DNA from: Polynucleobacter rarus
Lineage (GTDB): Bacteria > Pseudomonadota > Gammaproteobacteria > Burkholderiales > Burkholderiaceae
NCBI RefSeq assembly: GCF_003072505.1
Contig: NZ_NTGB01000001.1
Coordinates: 508,820 to 572,819, forward strand
DNA: 64,000 bases
Reading direction: 5' to 3'
A program made the position numbers and the translations under genes. Shown here in pieces: positions 44,913 through 53,787 of this stretch (its first letter is position 1; the number at the start of each line of letters is the position of its first letter). The notes under the pieces are model-generated. The model had not been told where the DNA came from and did no database searches. It saw nothing but the letters and a program-made list of their open reading frames with translations.

Positions 44913-46529
44913 ATGAGCAGCAAGCGTCGCGAATTCTTTAAATCAAGTTCGGCCTTAGCCTTATCTAGCGCTATCTCCCCCGAAATCTTTGCTGATTTTC
45001 TGCCAAATAAGGCTCAAACTAATAAGGGTAACTGGGATCAAGGTACGGTTCGACATATTCTGCCGACGGTGAATGACACGCAAATGCTCATCAAAGTCTC
45101 CTTCAATACTTTGCAGAATAAACCGCCGATTCTGAAGATCGGCACTCAAAAAGTCATCGGTAAGAGAGAAGATACCCAAGGAGAGTGTTGGAGCTTCTAT
45201 CAAGATAATCTAGTACCCAATAAACAGTATCTACTCAATTTAACCAGTAGCTCTGGTAAAAGCTTATGTGAGACTTGGCCCCTAAAAACCTTTCCTGCGC
45301 CCCAAGAGCAAACTAAAAACTTTCGTTTATTTATCTATACCTGTGCTGGTGGACATGAGATCCATGGATTTTTACCATCTAAAGTTCGTAACCAATTATT
45401 AAAGCGCGGTTTAAGTTTTAAGCCCGATGCGGTAATTGCGAATGGTGATCATGTGTATTGGGATTTACTCGCCCCGGTGGGATCAACGCTTTTTGCAAAA
45501 AGACCAGAGTCAATTGCTTATGCTGGTAGCTATGAAAGATCCTCGCAAGTCTTAGGGACGAGTAATGAGGATGTTTTAAAGAAGGCTGCTGGTTCGCAAA
45601 TTACCCCCGTCTACGGTGCAGACCTGCGTTCAACCCCAGTGTTCTTTTTACAAGACGATCACGATTATTTTGATAATGATGAAGCTACCGATGAGGTGAT
45701 TACCTTTCCGCCCTCGTACTTTATGATGCAACTCGCTAGATCTACTCAGAGCTTATATTATCCAGAGTTCTTGGCAGATAAAGGACGTCCCCTGGGTTTG
45801 CCATGGTCCTCTGCTAAAGATAAAGCAGCAGGCGTTTCAGAAAGCTTCGGCACACTGCGCTTCGGCAACTTAGCAGAAATCCTTCTGTACGATGTTCGTC
45901 GCTCTCAAACCTTAGCTGGACCCAGTGCAGTGTATTTAGATCCTGAAGTAGAGCGCTGGCTAAATTATCGGACAACAAGCTCTAGTGTGAAACATGTTGT
46001 GCATGTCCCCTCCAATCCACCAGGTTGGACAGCGGGTAAGTGGGGCGAATGGTACGGGGATGTTTTGGGTAAAGACGGTAAGCTCACGATTGCCGAGAAA
46101 AAGCCCTACTGGCAAGAGGGATGGCTGAAACAGCATGATCGCATCATGACGGCCATTCATAGCAAGCAAGACAGAATTCCACTCGTTATCAGTGGTGACT
46201 TACATGCCATCGCTTTAGGTAATATGCATCGATCTGGTAATTTAGATTTTTCTAAAAACCCAATTAATGTTTTGTTGTCTGGACCCATTGGCTCGAGACC
46301 TGGCCCTAATGGTTGGCCTTCAGGCAGAAGAGGGACTGGTGCGAAGCCATCGCTTTATCTTGATTTTGTGGAAGAGATCAGTCCAATTGAACAACATGGT
46401 TTCACCATTGTAGATTTTACGGAAGATGAAATCAAAATCCAAATGTTCAAGTGGGATATCAAAACGCAGTCAGTGGCGGATATTGATCAACTGCAACCGT
46501 TTCATACAAAAGTTCTATCTAAGAAATGA
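44913..46529 (+). CDS. PhoD-like alkaline phosphatase, Tat-exported (copy 1)
   Basis: A 538-aa protein with a twin-arginine signal (SSKRREFFKSSSALALSS) and a metallophosphatase domain like PhoD. Metal-binding stretches include IANGDHVYWDLLAP, FFLQDDHDYFDND and VISGDLHAIALGNM. It is strongly similar in sequence, length and motif order to the second copy at 51914-53530, so the two are paralogues from a local duplication. PhoD-like enzymes hydrolyse phosphodiesters or monoesters outside the cell membrane; the substrate is unknown. Its stop overlaps the start of the next gene by 4 bp. Confidence 0.88.
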   Translation: MSSKRREFFKSSSALALSSAISPEIFADFLPNKAQTNKGNWDQGTVRHILPTVNDTQMLIKVSFNTLQNKPPILKIGTQKVIGKREDTQGECWSFYQDNLVPNKQYLLNLTSSSGKSLCETWPLKTFPAPQEQTKNFRLFIYTCAGGHEIHGFLPSKVRNQLLKRGLSFKPDAVIANGDHVYWDLLAPVGSTLFAKRPESIAYAGSYERSSQVLGTSNEDVLKKAAGSQITPVYGADLRSTPVFFLQDDHDYFDNDEATDEVITFPPSYFMMQLARSTQSLYYPEFLADKGRPLGLPWSSAKDKAAGVSESFGTLRFGNLAEILLYDVRRSQTLAGPSAVYLDPEVERWLNYRTTSSSVKHVVHVPSNPPGWTAGKWGEWYGDVLGKDGKLTIAEKKPYWQEGWLKQHDRIMTAIHSKQDRIPLVISGDLHAIALGNMHRSGNLDFSKNPINVLLSGPIGSRPGPNGWPSGRRGTGAKPSLYLDFVEEISPIEQHGFTIVDFTEDEIKIQMFKWDIKTQSVADIDQLQPFHTKVLSKK

Positions 46530-47311
46530 TCATGATAAAAAATCAACTGCCCACTTTAGGAAAATTAATTCTTACCTCATTACTACCCATTGTCTTGTTA
46601 ATGAGTTCGAACTCTGCACTGAGTCAATCGAACCAAGACTTCGTCGTGTGTAAATTAAAAAATAATGGCAGTGAGTTTGCTGGAACCTGTAGTGTGCCCT
46701 GTGCAGTCAATGCCTTAAAAGCGAATTTTGATAAGTTGTTGCAGTCTTGTAGTGACTCTTCACCACCCAGGATTGTTACAGCGAGTTTAAAGAAAGTCGA
46801 TTTGAAAGGAAATTACTTAGGTAAGATGGAAGGCAAGTATCCTGAAGATCCCACTCGGTTTGAAATTGCCGATAGTAAGTATGTCGCAACCAAGGTGGCT
46901 AAATTACCTTTTGGTTGGTTTCCACTGGCATCAATCCAGGAAGAGGGTGATTCTCTACAAGTGACCATTAATGCAGACAAAGTCTTGCCTGCGACCCAAG
47001 ATGATCTGAACATCATCGATCGCGCGCTTCAATTACTTGCTAGTCCCGATATTTGGAACAAAAATGACAATCGTATTTGTTTACCCAATGCCGCTAAGAT
47101 CAGTCTATTTTGTGCCTTAACGCAGGCCACGATAGAGGTTTCAGGCGGAGTTCACTATCGACAACCTGCCCATGAAAAAGTGCGAGAGGTTTTAAATGAA
47201 GTTGGCGGTGATCGTGTTAAAACACACCGCTTAATGGATTACAACAATCATCCGGATACTACCTTTGATGAAGTGAGAAAGCTATTAGTTGATGCGAAAG
47301 CAAGGATCTAG
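46526..47311 (+). CDS. exported hypothetical protein
   Basis: A 261-aa protein beginning with a signal peptide (LILTSLLPIVLLMSSNSALSQS). It contains three early cysteines (VVCKL, GTCSVPC, QSC) and a later ICLPNAAKISLFCAL, so disulfides in the periplasm are plausible. No family is recognised. The 4-bp overlap with the PhoD-like phosphatase indicates co-translation and perhaps a shared periplasmic function. The second PhoD copy has no such neighbour. Confidence 0.7.
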   Translation: MIMIKNQLPTLGKLILTSLLPIVLLMSSNSALSQSNQDFVVCKLKNNGSEFAGTCSVPCAVNALKANFDKLLQSCSDSSPPRIVTASLKKVDLKGNYLGKMEGKYPEDPTRFEIADSKYVATKVAKLPFGWFPLASIQEEGDSLQVTINADKVLPATQDDLNIIDRALQLLASPDIWNKNDNRICLPNAAKISLFCALTQATIEVSGGVHYRQPAHEKVREVLNEVGGDRVKTHRLMDYNNHPDTTFDEVRKLLVDAKARI

Positions 47312-47421
47312 ATTAACTAAATTGAGGCAAACCTTTGATTAGGACTTTTTTTGCTCACTTGTCCACGTTGCCATTGCAGAGAATAACTAGTTAAAGTAAT
47401 GAGAAGTCATCGCAACTTTTG

Positions 47422-47610
47422 CTAATCTTTTTCACAGACCCCTTTGTATTTAAAAACTTGAGGATTAACATATTCAGAAACAAAATTAACTTCTTCTTTT
47501 ACTATTTCACCTGAAGATTTATTGAGAATAAGTTGCACAGTTTTATCGTGACCTTGAGTTAATAACTACTATTCACCGTGATATTTTTTTCATCACCAAC
47601 CATAGACTTC
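47422..47610 (-). pseudogene. degraded duplicate of the lipoprotein gene at 48899-49390
   Basis: The reverse strand reads NFVSEYVNPQVFKYKGVCEKD and a stop, matching the C-terminal part of the 163-aa lipoprotein (NFLPEFVNPQTSTYKGVCEKG). A one-base deletion near 47568 and further changes break the frame towards the N terminus, and similarity fades beyond about 47610. No start or lipobox remains. Confidence 0.8.
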
Positions 47611-47860
47611 AAATTTAATGGAAGGTCATGGGTGAAAAAATTTTCGCTCAATTTCTAGTCTTGTTAAAAACGTAAAAATATTTTCTGTTAGACAAATCCA
47701 ACATAAAAATTATGGGTAATGTTGAGGTTGCAATTGGTGAACAGGTTAAGATGAACATTGATCTAAGTAATTAAATTTTCAAAGTACGATAAAACTTATT
47801 ATCCAAAAAATAATGTTGTAATTGTGCATTTCGATAGACTTAAAAGCCTTTTTATGTAAC

Positions 47861-47866
47861 TATATT
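47861..47866 (+). promoter_or_regulatory. -10-like element upstream of the abiF RNA
   Basis: TATATT is placed about seven bases before the stem of the candidate RNA. It would set the transcription start at about 47873. No strong -35 box is visible. Confidence 0.35.
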
Positions 47867-47872
47867 AATAAC

Positions 47873-47918
47873 AACACCCTCCAAGCCTCTTAACAATGCT
47901 CACCCAGGAGGGTTTTTT
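47873..47918 (+). ncRNA. candidate abiF-associated small RNA with terminator
   Basis: A stem made of ACCCTCC (47876-47882) and GGAGGGT (47907-47913) is followed by TTTTTT, a Rho-independent terminator ending eight bases before the abiF ATG. The loop can form a second short pairing (AGC/GCT). Rfam describes an abiF RNA motif upstream of genes of this family, and AbiF-type HEPN proteins have been linked to such small RNAs as antitoxin partners. Size and position fit, but I cannot run a covariance search. Confidence 0.6.
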
Positions 47919-47925
47919 ATTTCTT

Positions 47926-48825
47926 ATGAGATATCAGAAGCCACCAACCTCAATCGAACAACAAATTACGATTATGAGAAATCGAGGTTTGATCATTGAG
48001 GATGAAAGTTATGCAAGGCAATGTTTACAATTTGTTGGCTACTTTCGTTTATCTGGCTACGCTTTACCTTTTCAATTGAATTACAACAATGATGGCTCTC
48101 ACACTTTTATACGAAATACTTGCTTTGAAGACATAAGTGATTTATACGTATTTGATAGAAAACTTCGGCTTTTGGTTATAGATGCGTTAGAGCGAATTGA
48201 AGTTGCTGTTAGATCAACCATTAGTCAAGTGATGAGTGAACGTGTCGGCGTCCATTGGTATTTAGATTGTTCGACATTTTCGTCTAATTTTGATTATTTT
48301 AGTTTTTTTGATCGTTTGAAGAAGGATATTGGGCATGATTATTCTAAAAGAGCTGTAAGACAAGTATTTATTCAGCATTATTTTAAAAAATATACTGATC
48401 CTCCTTTACCACCTTCATGGATGATTTTTGAGATTTTATCTTTAGGAACGGTATCTAAAATTTTTAAAAATTTATTACGAGAGCATCAGAAACAAATCGC
48501 AAAGGAATATGAACTTGATGGGTCGATATTTTCATCTTGGCTTCATTCATTAAGTTACCTAAGAAATTTGGTAGCTCATCATCAGCGTTTATGGAATAGA
48601 AAATTTACGATTAAACCTGCCGTTGCAAAAAAGTTTTCTGATGACTTGACTTCACAAGATAGATTTTATGCACAAGCAGTATTGATACAGGTACTGTTAA
48701 AAGTAATCTTTCCCGACTCTGGATGGTCACACAACTTGTGTAAGTTATTAAATGAACACCCAACCGTTAGTATTGAAAAAATGGGGTTCCCTGTAAATTG
48801 GACAGCCAAAGATCTTTGGAAGTAA
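47926..48825 (+). CDS. abiF: AbiF/AbiD-type abortive-infection protein (Abi_2, HEPN)
   Basis: The ATG at 47926 lies just after the upstream terminator and is preferred to one at 47896, which falls inside the RNA stem; this gives 299 aa. The family signature runs PPTSIEQQITIMRNRGLII, YARQCLQFVGYFRLSGY and FDRKLRLLVIDALERIEVAVR. The HEPN RNase motif Rx4H is RNLVAH at about residues 213-218. HEPN proteins of this group cleave RNA in infected cells and cause abortive infection; the family is regarded as related to the ancestors of Cas13. The adjacent short RNA could keep it inactive. It lies between a lipoprotein pseudogene and the intact lipoprotein gene. Confidence 0.9.
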   Translation: MRYQKPPTSIEQQITIMRNRGLIIEDESYARQCLQFVGYFRLSGYALPFQLNYNNDGSHTFIRNTCFEDISDLYVFDRKLRLLVIDALERIEVAVRSTISQVMSERVGVHWYLDCSTFSSNFDYFSFFDRLKKDIGHDYSKRAVRQVFIQHYFKKYTDPPLPPSWMIFEILSLGTVSKIFKNLLREHQKQIAKEYELDGSIFSSWLHSLSYLRNLVAHHQRLWNRKFTIKPAVAKKFSDDLTSQDRFYAQAVLIQVLLKVIFPDSGWSHNLCKLLNEHPTVSIEKMGFPVNWTAKDLWK

Positions 48826-48898
48826 TCTATTCAGGGTAATTTAATTATCTTGGTATATATCCTGAATTAAAAAACATGCACTCAATTATTACTTGATT

Positions 48899-49390
48899 TC
48901 AACCTTTTTCACAAACCCCTTTGTATGTGGAAGTTTGAGGATTAACAAACTCAGGAAGGAAATTGACTTCTTCTTTGATGATTTCACCTGAAGACCGATT
49001 GATCAGAAGTTTGACCGTTTTATCACGACCTTGAGTTAAGAAACTACCATTCACTCTGATATGTTTTTCATCAACCACTACGGACATATGCTCAACACCC
49101 GTATCGTTACGATGGTTGTTCGTCACAAAGGTGAAATCTGGATTGTCTGACTCAATTAGCCAGACATCACTTTTTTTACTTAATTCATTAGTAGTTGATA
49201 CTGGTATGTACGACACTGTAAGAGTTGGGTTGATTTCTTTTGGGGGTGTTTCTAAAGTAGTTCCATTATTTTGAATGTGTGAAGAGCTTAACAGCCCCTT
49301 ACATATAAAGACAATTTTTGTTTCTGAGTTTTTACTGCATCCACTCAGAATGAAAAAACAAATGGGTAAGGCGTAGAAGAATTTTTTCAT
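48899..49390 (-). CDS. lipoprotein of unknown function
   Basis: A 163-aa protein with a lipoprotein signal and lipobox (FYALPICFFILSGCSKN), so it is probably anchored in the membrane through Cys-18. A second Cys near residue 30 and one near the C terminus (KGVCEKG) may form a disulfide. It is duplicated as a degraded copy at 47422-47610, with abiF between the two. No domain family is recognised. TATTAT-like bases lie upstream of the ATG. Confidence 0.75.
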   Translation of the reverse strand: MKKFFYALPICFFILSGCSKNSETKIVFICKGLLSSSHIQNNGTTLETPPKEINPTLTVSYIPVSTTNELSKKSDVWLIESDNPDFTFVTNNHRNDTGVEHMSVVVDEKHIRVNGSFLTQGRDKTVKLLINRSSGEIIKEEVNFLPEFVNPQTSTYKGVCEKG

Positions 49391-49420
49391 GGTAGGTAAA
49401 TCACTTTTTTATCATTATTA

Positions 49421-49684
49421 TTAAACATCAAGACTAGTTTCAGACTTGTTGTTAGATTCACTTGTCAAAGAAACTTTACCATCATAGTTCAATTGCAAAT
49501 TCTTCGTGCCATATTTCGGAATTGAATCAAGACATAGAGCTTCAAACTTATTCAACTTTCTCCTACTAATAAAGCCTAGGTGATGAAGATCACTAGCTGT
49601 TTCATGAACAGCCTCAAAAATTGGGCTTTTAGCATTTACTTTATAGATTATTGCAAGGTCCTTAAGTACCTTTAATTCATCCAA
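49421..49684 (-). CDS. truncated antitoxin-like regulator (HTH lost)
   Basis: The 87-aa protein opens with a segment typical of the N terminus of HigA-type DNA-binding antitoxins: FEAVHETASDLHHLGFISRRKLNKFEALCL. In those proteins an XRE helix-turn-helix follows at once, but here the sequence continues into a polar tail (QLNYDGKVSLTSESNN) and stops. No matching toxin gene is next to it. It is either a remnant or a shortened regulator without DNA binding. Confidence 0.55.
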   Translation of the reverse strand: MDELKVLKDLAIIYKVNAKSPIFEAVHETASDLHHLGFISRRKLNKFEALCLDSIPKYGTKNLQLNYDGKVSLTSESNNKSETSLDV

Positions 49685-49714
49685 TCATTTTTCTCCAATT
49701 GATTTGACAAAAAA

Positions 49715-49867
49715 TCAGACGGTTTTGTTATTAACAATGAGTTCCAAAGATTTATTTTGTGAATAGTCAGATATCGTATTATTCTGGTCTAAAAAATTGC
49801 TTAATTTCTCTCTATTCCTTGCATCTGCAAGAATGGCTTTGGCTAATTCACTTTTCAGGGCTTTCAT
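49715..49867 (-). CDS. small hypothetical protein (50 aa), copy 2 of a local two-copy family
   Basis: The 50-aa frame reads MKALKSELAKAILADARNRE, ending SLELIVNNKTV. It matches the 61-aa ORF at 43975-44160 along its length; the final eleven residues of that copy are lost to a stop here. Both share TGCTAAGAT six bases before the ATG. Each copy precedes a PhoD-like gene by several hundred to two thousand bases, so they seem to belong to a duplicated block. It is too short for the usual 60-residue cutoff. Confidence 0.5.
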   Translation of the reverse strand: MKALKSELAKAILADARNREKLSNFLDQNNTISDYSQNKSLELIVNNKTV

Positions 49868-50057
49868 GCTTTTATCTTAGCAGGGCTTAAATAAAACCAA
49901 TTACTAATAACCCTAATAACTAAAGTGAAAATGAATCTAGATGACATTCCTTTAGGTTTGAATCTAGCTAATTTATAAGAGGGATTTGAGTTATTAGCTC
50001 AACTTATGAGCCTAGACTTTTCTAAACTATAGCTATCGGTTCGACAGAGGAGAAATC

Positions 50058-50420
50058 ATGCGTGACTATACATTTTTGAACGGTGCTCGTTTTTCAGTTA
50101 ATAATCTATTTCGTAGTTTGCGATTTGATGTCGACCGTCTCGATCTGAGTTGGGTTGATAGTGAAAAACCAGAATTTACCAGAGGACTACGTATTGTTGA
50201 TCATCATGAAGTGAATACAATCACTGTGGATGGTGAGGAGGCTGACAATCTCATTTATAGCCTTACTTACCTATTCGGGAAAGAAGAGGGCTATGAGGCT
50301 TTTAGAGTGGCAATGGATGCGTATTTAATAGTGGCCTTAGAGTCAAAGGAGTATTTGGTATCTAAGCAAACCAAGAATCCGGAGGGAAAGCCTGAGGCAT
50401 CGGAGGCATTTATCCATTGA
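50058..50420 (+). CDS. hypothetical protein
   Basis: A 120-aa soluble protein with no recognised domain. Its middle (RGLRIVDHHEVNTITVDGEEADNLIYSLTYLFG) alternates acidic and hydrophobic residues, and there is no signal peptide. A GAGGAG site precedes the ATG, which supports expression. It is separated from the HD-domain gene downstream by 282 bp. Nothing in the context reveals its role. Confidence 0.65.
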   Translation: MRDYTFLNGARFSVNNLFRSLRFDVDRLDLSWVDSEKPEFTRGLRIVDHHEVNTITVDGEEADNLIYSLTYLFGKEEGYEAFRVAMDAYLIVALESKEYLVSKQTKNPEGKPEASEAFIH

Positions 50421-50702
50421 GTAAGTCGGGTGACAGGAGCTTTAGAGTAAATTGAAACGGCCTTCATTCGTTTTTTATAGACGATTGATTTACGAAAGTT
50501 GATCAAAGGTTGATCAGAGTGCGAATTACTTGGTTTACTTTTACAACTAAAAGAACCAAACCTTCCGTGTTAGATAAGGTTTTCTGAGAGATTGCTAAAA
50601 TCAACTAATACTTTATTTAGAAATATTCAAGAATGAATTTTTTCCTCATAGCACATCAGTTACTTCTCAAAATGAATCGACACCTAAATTGTGAGGTCTT
50701 CG

Positions 50703-51173
50703 ATGGATTTTGATCGTTCAGGATTAGTTGCTTTAATTAAACGTGAATTTAAGCTCAATTGGCATGGTGTCCATGGGGCCAATCATTGGGCGCGTGTCTT
50801 GCATCACGGCAAAACAATCGGCACAATTCGTCGGGCGGATTTGTTAGTAGTTGAACTATTTGGCTTTCTCCATGATAGTTGTCGTTTCGATGAGCATCAA
50901 GATCTGTTACACGGTACGCGTGCTGCAGAGTTTGCTCACGGGATTCATGGGACTTTTTTCCAGTTAACCCCAAAGCAACTCGACACTCTTTGTTATGCAA
51001 TGAAACATCATTCTGGTGGAGAGGTGTCAACCAATAAAACCATCCAAACCTGTTGGGATGCTGACCGATTAGATTTAGGACGAGTCGGAATCATTCCAGC
51101 GCCAAAATATCTATCGAAACAGGCCTCCCTTTTCATTGATACTGCCTATGACTGGAGCATTCAAGTACCATGA
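50703..51173 (+). CDS. HD-domain phosphohydrolase-like protein
   Basis: The ATG at 50703 follows a GAGG site and gives 156 aa; a GTG at 50691 is less convincing. The metal-binding HD residues are visible: His in VHGANHWARVL, the HD pair in GFLHDSCRFDEH and a late Asp in CWDADRLDLGRVG. AMKHHSGG supplies a further His pair. Small HD proteins hydrolyse nucleotides or phosphate esters. The following membrane protein starts seven bases after its stop, so they are likely co-transcribed. Confidence 0.82.
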   Translation: MDFDRSGLVALIKREFKLNWHGVHGANHWARVLHHGKTIGTIRRADLLVVELFGFLHDSCRFDEHQDLLHGTRAAEFAHGIHGTFFQLTPKQLDTLCYAMKHHSGGEVSTNKTIQTCWDADRLDLGRVGIIPAPKYLSKQASLFIDTAYDWSIQVP

Positions 51174-51180
51174 AAGCATC

Positions 51181-51618
51181 ATGTCAGATGACATGGATGA
51201 AAATAGTCCTGATAGTCTATTAGGCGCTATTATTAAAGCCTTGGTATTGGTAGCAATTTGGCCTTATCTTTTAGTATTACTGGGTATTTTTATTGCTTAT
51301 TTACTCGGTTTAGCAGCGCTTGCTTGGATTGAAAAAAATTGGCTATTCACCTTAGAATTTTCAGTTGGAGTTGCAGTGATATATGGCCTCTATCGATGCC
51401 ATCTTATTGTTAAGGTATGGGAATTTGTATTTGGAAAAGTACAAGTAACTCCTACTGGCAACATAGTAGAGGAAATTTCAGACTTTCCGCAGCGAAAATT
51501 TATTCCTTCATCAAATCTATATTGTTTTCTCTGTATCAAGAAACTTGGCATACAGTCATTTGAAATTAACCATCAATTTTATTGTAAAGATTGCAGTATA
51601 AAGATTACTGATGATTAA
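51181..51618 (+). CDS. membrane protein with C-terminal zinc ribbon
   Basis: The ATG at 51181, seven bases after the HD gene, is preferred to 51136, which would overlap it. The 145-aa product has a long hydrophobic region (ALVLVAIWPYLLVLLGIFIAYLLGLAALAW, two segments or a hairpin) and another (FSVGVAVIYGLY). The C terminus has two CxxC pairs (LYCFLCIKK and FYCKDCSIK), a likely zinc ribbon in the cytoplasm. The family is unknown; coupling to the HD gene is the only clue. Confidence 0.65.
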   Translation: MSDDMDENSPDSLLGAIIKALVLVAIWPYLLVLLGIFIAYLLGLAALAWIEKNWLFTLEFSVGVAVIYGLYRCHLIVKVWEFVFGKVQVTPTGNIVEEISDFPQRKFIPSSNLYCFLCIKKLGIQSFEINHQFYCKDCSIKITDD

Positions 51619-51913
51619 AAATCTAAGCAACAATCTGTTGTCAATCCCGACCTCATTGGCTAATCGCCCTCAGATGGAAAAACATAGAAAGAATTTCAGT
51701 ATGTGCAAATGATGCACATACTCAATTGCATCCGTCTTTTTAGAAGATTCATAACTAGTTAATCGTCTACAGAAAGATCTTCTAACTAAAGCTGTCATTG
51801 CTAATTCATTCGAAATCAAGGTAGACTATTCGTCAAGAGACGGGCAGATCCAATCACAAGACTTATTTGCGCACTGCCATAGAGATAAATAAAAAAAAGA
51901 TAAGGGATTTGCC

Positions 51914-53530
51914 ATGGAAAGAAGAGATTTTCTAAAAGGTGCAAGTGCAGCCGCTTTGTATGTGAATGCACCGAGTGATTTGATGATTTCTTCTGCATCG
52001 GCAAAGCCGGTGTCCGACAAAAATTGGGATACTGGACTTGTCCGGCATATTCTCCCTACAGTGAGTGATTCTGAAATCCTCATCAAACTCTCTCTGAATC
52101 AAGCCCAGAAATCTCCTCCCATTTTACGCATTGGTAATCAGGTAGTGATCGGCAAAATGACGGATACGCAGGGAGAATTTTGGCAGTTTTTTGCGAAGAA
52201 TTTAAAGCCTGCTCAAACTTATCAATTGAGTCTCAAAAGCCAACAAGGCGCACAGTTATGCCAGCCTTGGGATTTAACTACCTTCCCTGCCAAGGACTCT
52301 AATCCTGGTCAATTCAAAGCATTATTTATTTCCTGTGTAGGCGGTCATGAAGCGGCTGGATTTTTACCGAACGAAGTCAGAAATCGTCTACTACGAAGAG
52401 CACTGAGTTTTAAACCGCAAGCAACGATTGTGAATGGCGATCATGTTTATTGGGACTTACTTTCTCCCAGTACTTCTAAGGTGAGGTATGGTGGTAACAC
52501 GGAACAGGCCATCAAAATTGCTGGTAAGTTCGATCGTGCTGGCCTAGTCCTCGGCGCAGATAATGAGACCGTTCTGAAGAAAGCGGTTGGTCCACAAATT
52601 GCTTCTGTTTACGGTGCTGATTTTAGGTCTACCCCCGTATTTTTTCTGCAAGACGATCATGACTATTTTGATAATGATGATGCCTTTGATGAAATCATTA
52701 CCTTTCCACCTTCTTACTTCATGTTGCAGCTCGCTCGCGCAACACAGTCCATGTATTACCCAGAATTCTTAGCTGATTCGAATCGTCCTAAAGGTCTGCC
52801 TTATTCGTATGCAGCCGACCGACCCAGCGGTGTTTCAGAAAGTTTTGGCACGATTCGCTTTGGTAATTTAGCGGAAATTCTTTTATATGATGTCAGGAGA
52901 ACTGCAACGTTAGCAGGTCCATCAGCAGTATGTGTTGATATTGAAGTAGAAAAATGGTTGGTCAATCGTACCAAGAGTAATGATGTTCAAAACTTGATTC
53001 ATTGTCCCTCTAATCCTCCTGGATGGTCCGCTGGTAAATGGGGTGAATTTTACCCTGACGTTCTCGGTGATGATAAGAAACTCAGTATTGTGACGCCAAA
53101 ACCCTACTGGCAACCAGGATGGTTAAAACAGCATGATCGTTTGATGAATGCACTCTCTGGTAATCAAGCAAGAACTCCTCTTGTAATTAGTGGTGATATG
53201 CATTCTATTGCTTTGGGTTCCATGCAGCGCACTAATAATTTTGATTTGAGTAAGAACCCCATTAATGTGGCTCTCTCCGGGACAGGTGCTACCTATCCGG
53301 GTGGCTGGCCATCGCAAGGCTGGCGTAAAACACCAGCGTTACCATCTCAAGTACTCGACTTTTCTGAAGAGATTAAACCGATTGAGCAACATGGTTTTAC
53401 TTTGGTGGACTTTACCAAAGACAAGATGGTGTTGAGTTTCTTTAAATGGGATGTGAAAACACAATCTGTTGAGGAGATTGATACCTTAATGCCTTTTCAT
53501 GTGAAGGAATTGCCAAGAGCACAAGGCTAG
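51914..53530 (+). CDS. PhoD-like alkaline phosphatase, Tat-exported (copy 2)
   Basis: A 538-aa paralogue of the gene at 44913, the same length and with a matching motif order. The Tat signal is MERRDFLKGASAAALYV. The metal-binding motifs are IVNGDHVYWDLL, FFLQDDHDYFDNDD and VISGDMHSIALGSM. Its last 132 bp recur at 54247-54378 with mostly synonymous changes, so a second allele of this gene once reached this locus. It is followed by a convergent DUF2442 gene. Confidence 0.88.
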   Translation: MERRDFLKGASAAALYVNAPSDLMISSASAKPVSDKNWDTGLVRHILPTVSDSEILIKLSLNQAQKSPPILRIGNQVVIGKMTDTQGEFWQFFAKNLKPAQTYQLSLKSQQGAQLCQPWDLTTFPAKDSNPGQFKALFISCVGGHEAAGFLPNEVRNRLLRRALSFKPQATIVNGDHVYWDLLSPSTSKVRYGGNTEQAIKIAGKFDRAGLVLGADNETVLKKAVGPQIASVYGADFRSTPVFFLQDDHDYFDNDDAFDEIITFPPSYFMLQLARATQSMYYPEFLADSNRPKGLPYSYAADRPSGVSESFGTIRFGNLAEILLYDVRRTATLAGPSAVCVDIEVEKWLVNRTKSNDVQNLIHCPSNPPGWSAGKWGEFYPDVLGDDKKLSIVTPKPYWQPGWLKQHDRLMNALSGNQARTPLVISGDMHSIALGSMQRTNNFDLSKNPINVALSGTGATYPGGWPSQGWRKTPALPSQVLDFSEEIKPIEQHGFTLVDFTKDKMVLSFFKWDVKTQSVEEIDTLMPFHVKELPRAQG

Positions 53531-53535
53531 GATAT

Positions 53536-53787
53536 TTAAGTTTTGTACCTTAGAGGAAAAGCTGCAGGGTCTTTGATTGATTCAATAGACAAATCAATTT
53601 CTAAGTTTGGCCAATAGATATGGTTTTCAGATGGCCATTCTACTTCACAGAGTTCTTTGATAGTTACATCTTTAAACCATGGGAAATTCTCAAAAGAAAG
53701 AAACAATTCTTCATTTGGCAACAAAAGCCAAAAACCTTGTGATGAAACCTGTGTGATTTCAATCAGAGAAGTGAGTGTTCCAAGCAT
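53536..53787 (-). CDS. DUF2442-domain protein
   Basis: The frame is open to an ATG at 53802, but the ATG at 53787 begins at the aligned part, giving 83 aa. It reads FWLLLPNEELFLSFENFPWFKDVTIKELCEVEWPS and HIYWPNLEIDLSIESI, the DUF2442 pattern. DUF2442 genes are commonly paired with DUF4160 genes in a putative toxin-antitoxin-like module. The upstream DUF4160 partner is present but carries an internal stop (53759-54040), and its end overlaps this start. Confidence 0.75.
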   Translation of the reverse strand: MLGTLTSLIEITQVSSQGFWLLLPNEELFLSFENFPWFKDVTIKELCEVEWPSENHIYWPNLEIDLSIESIKDPAAFPLRYKT

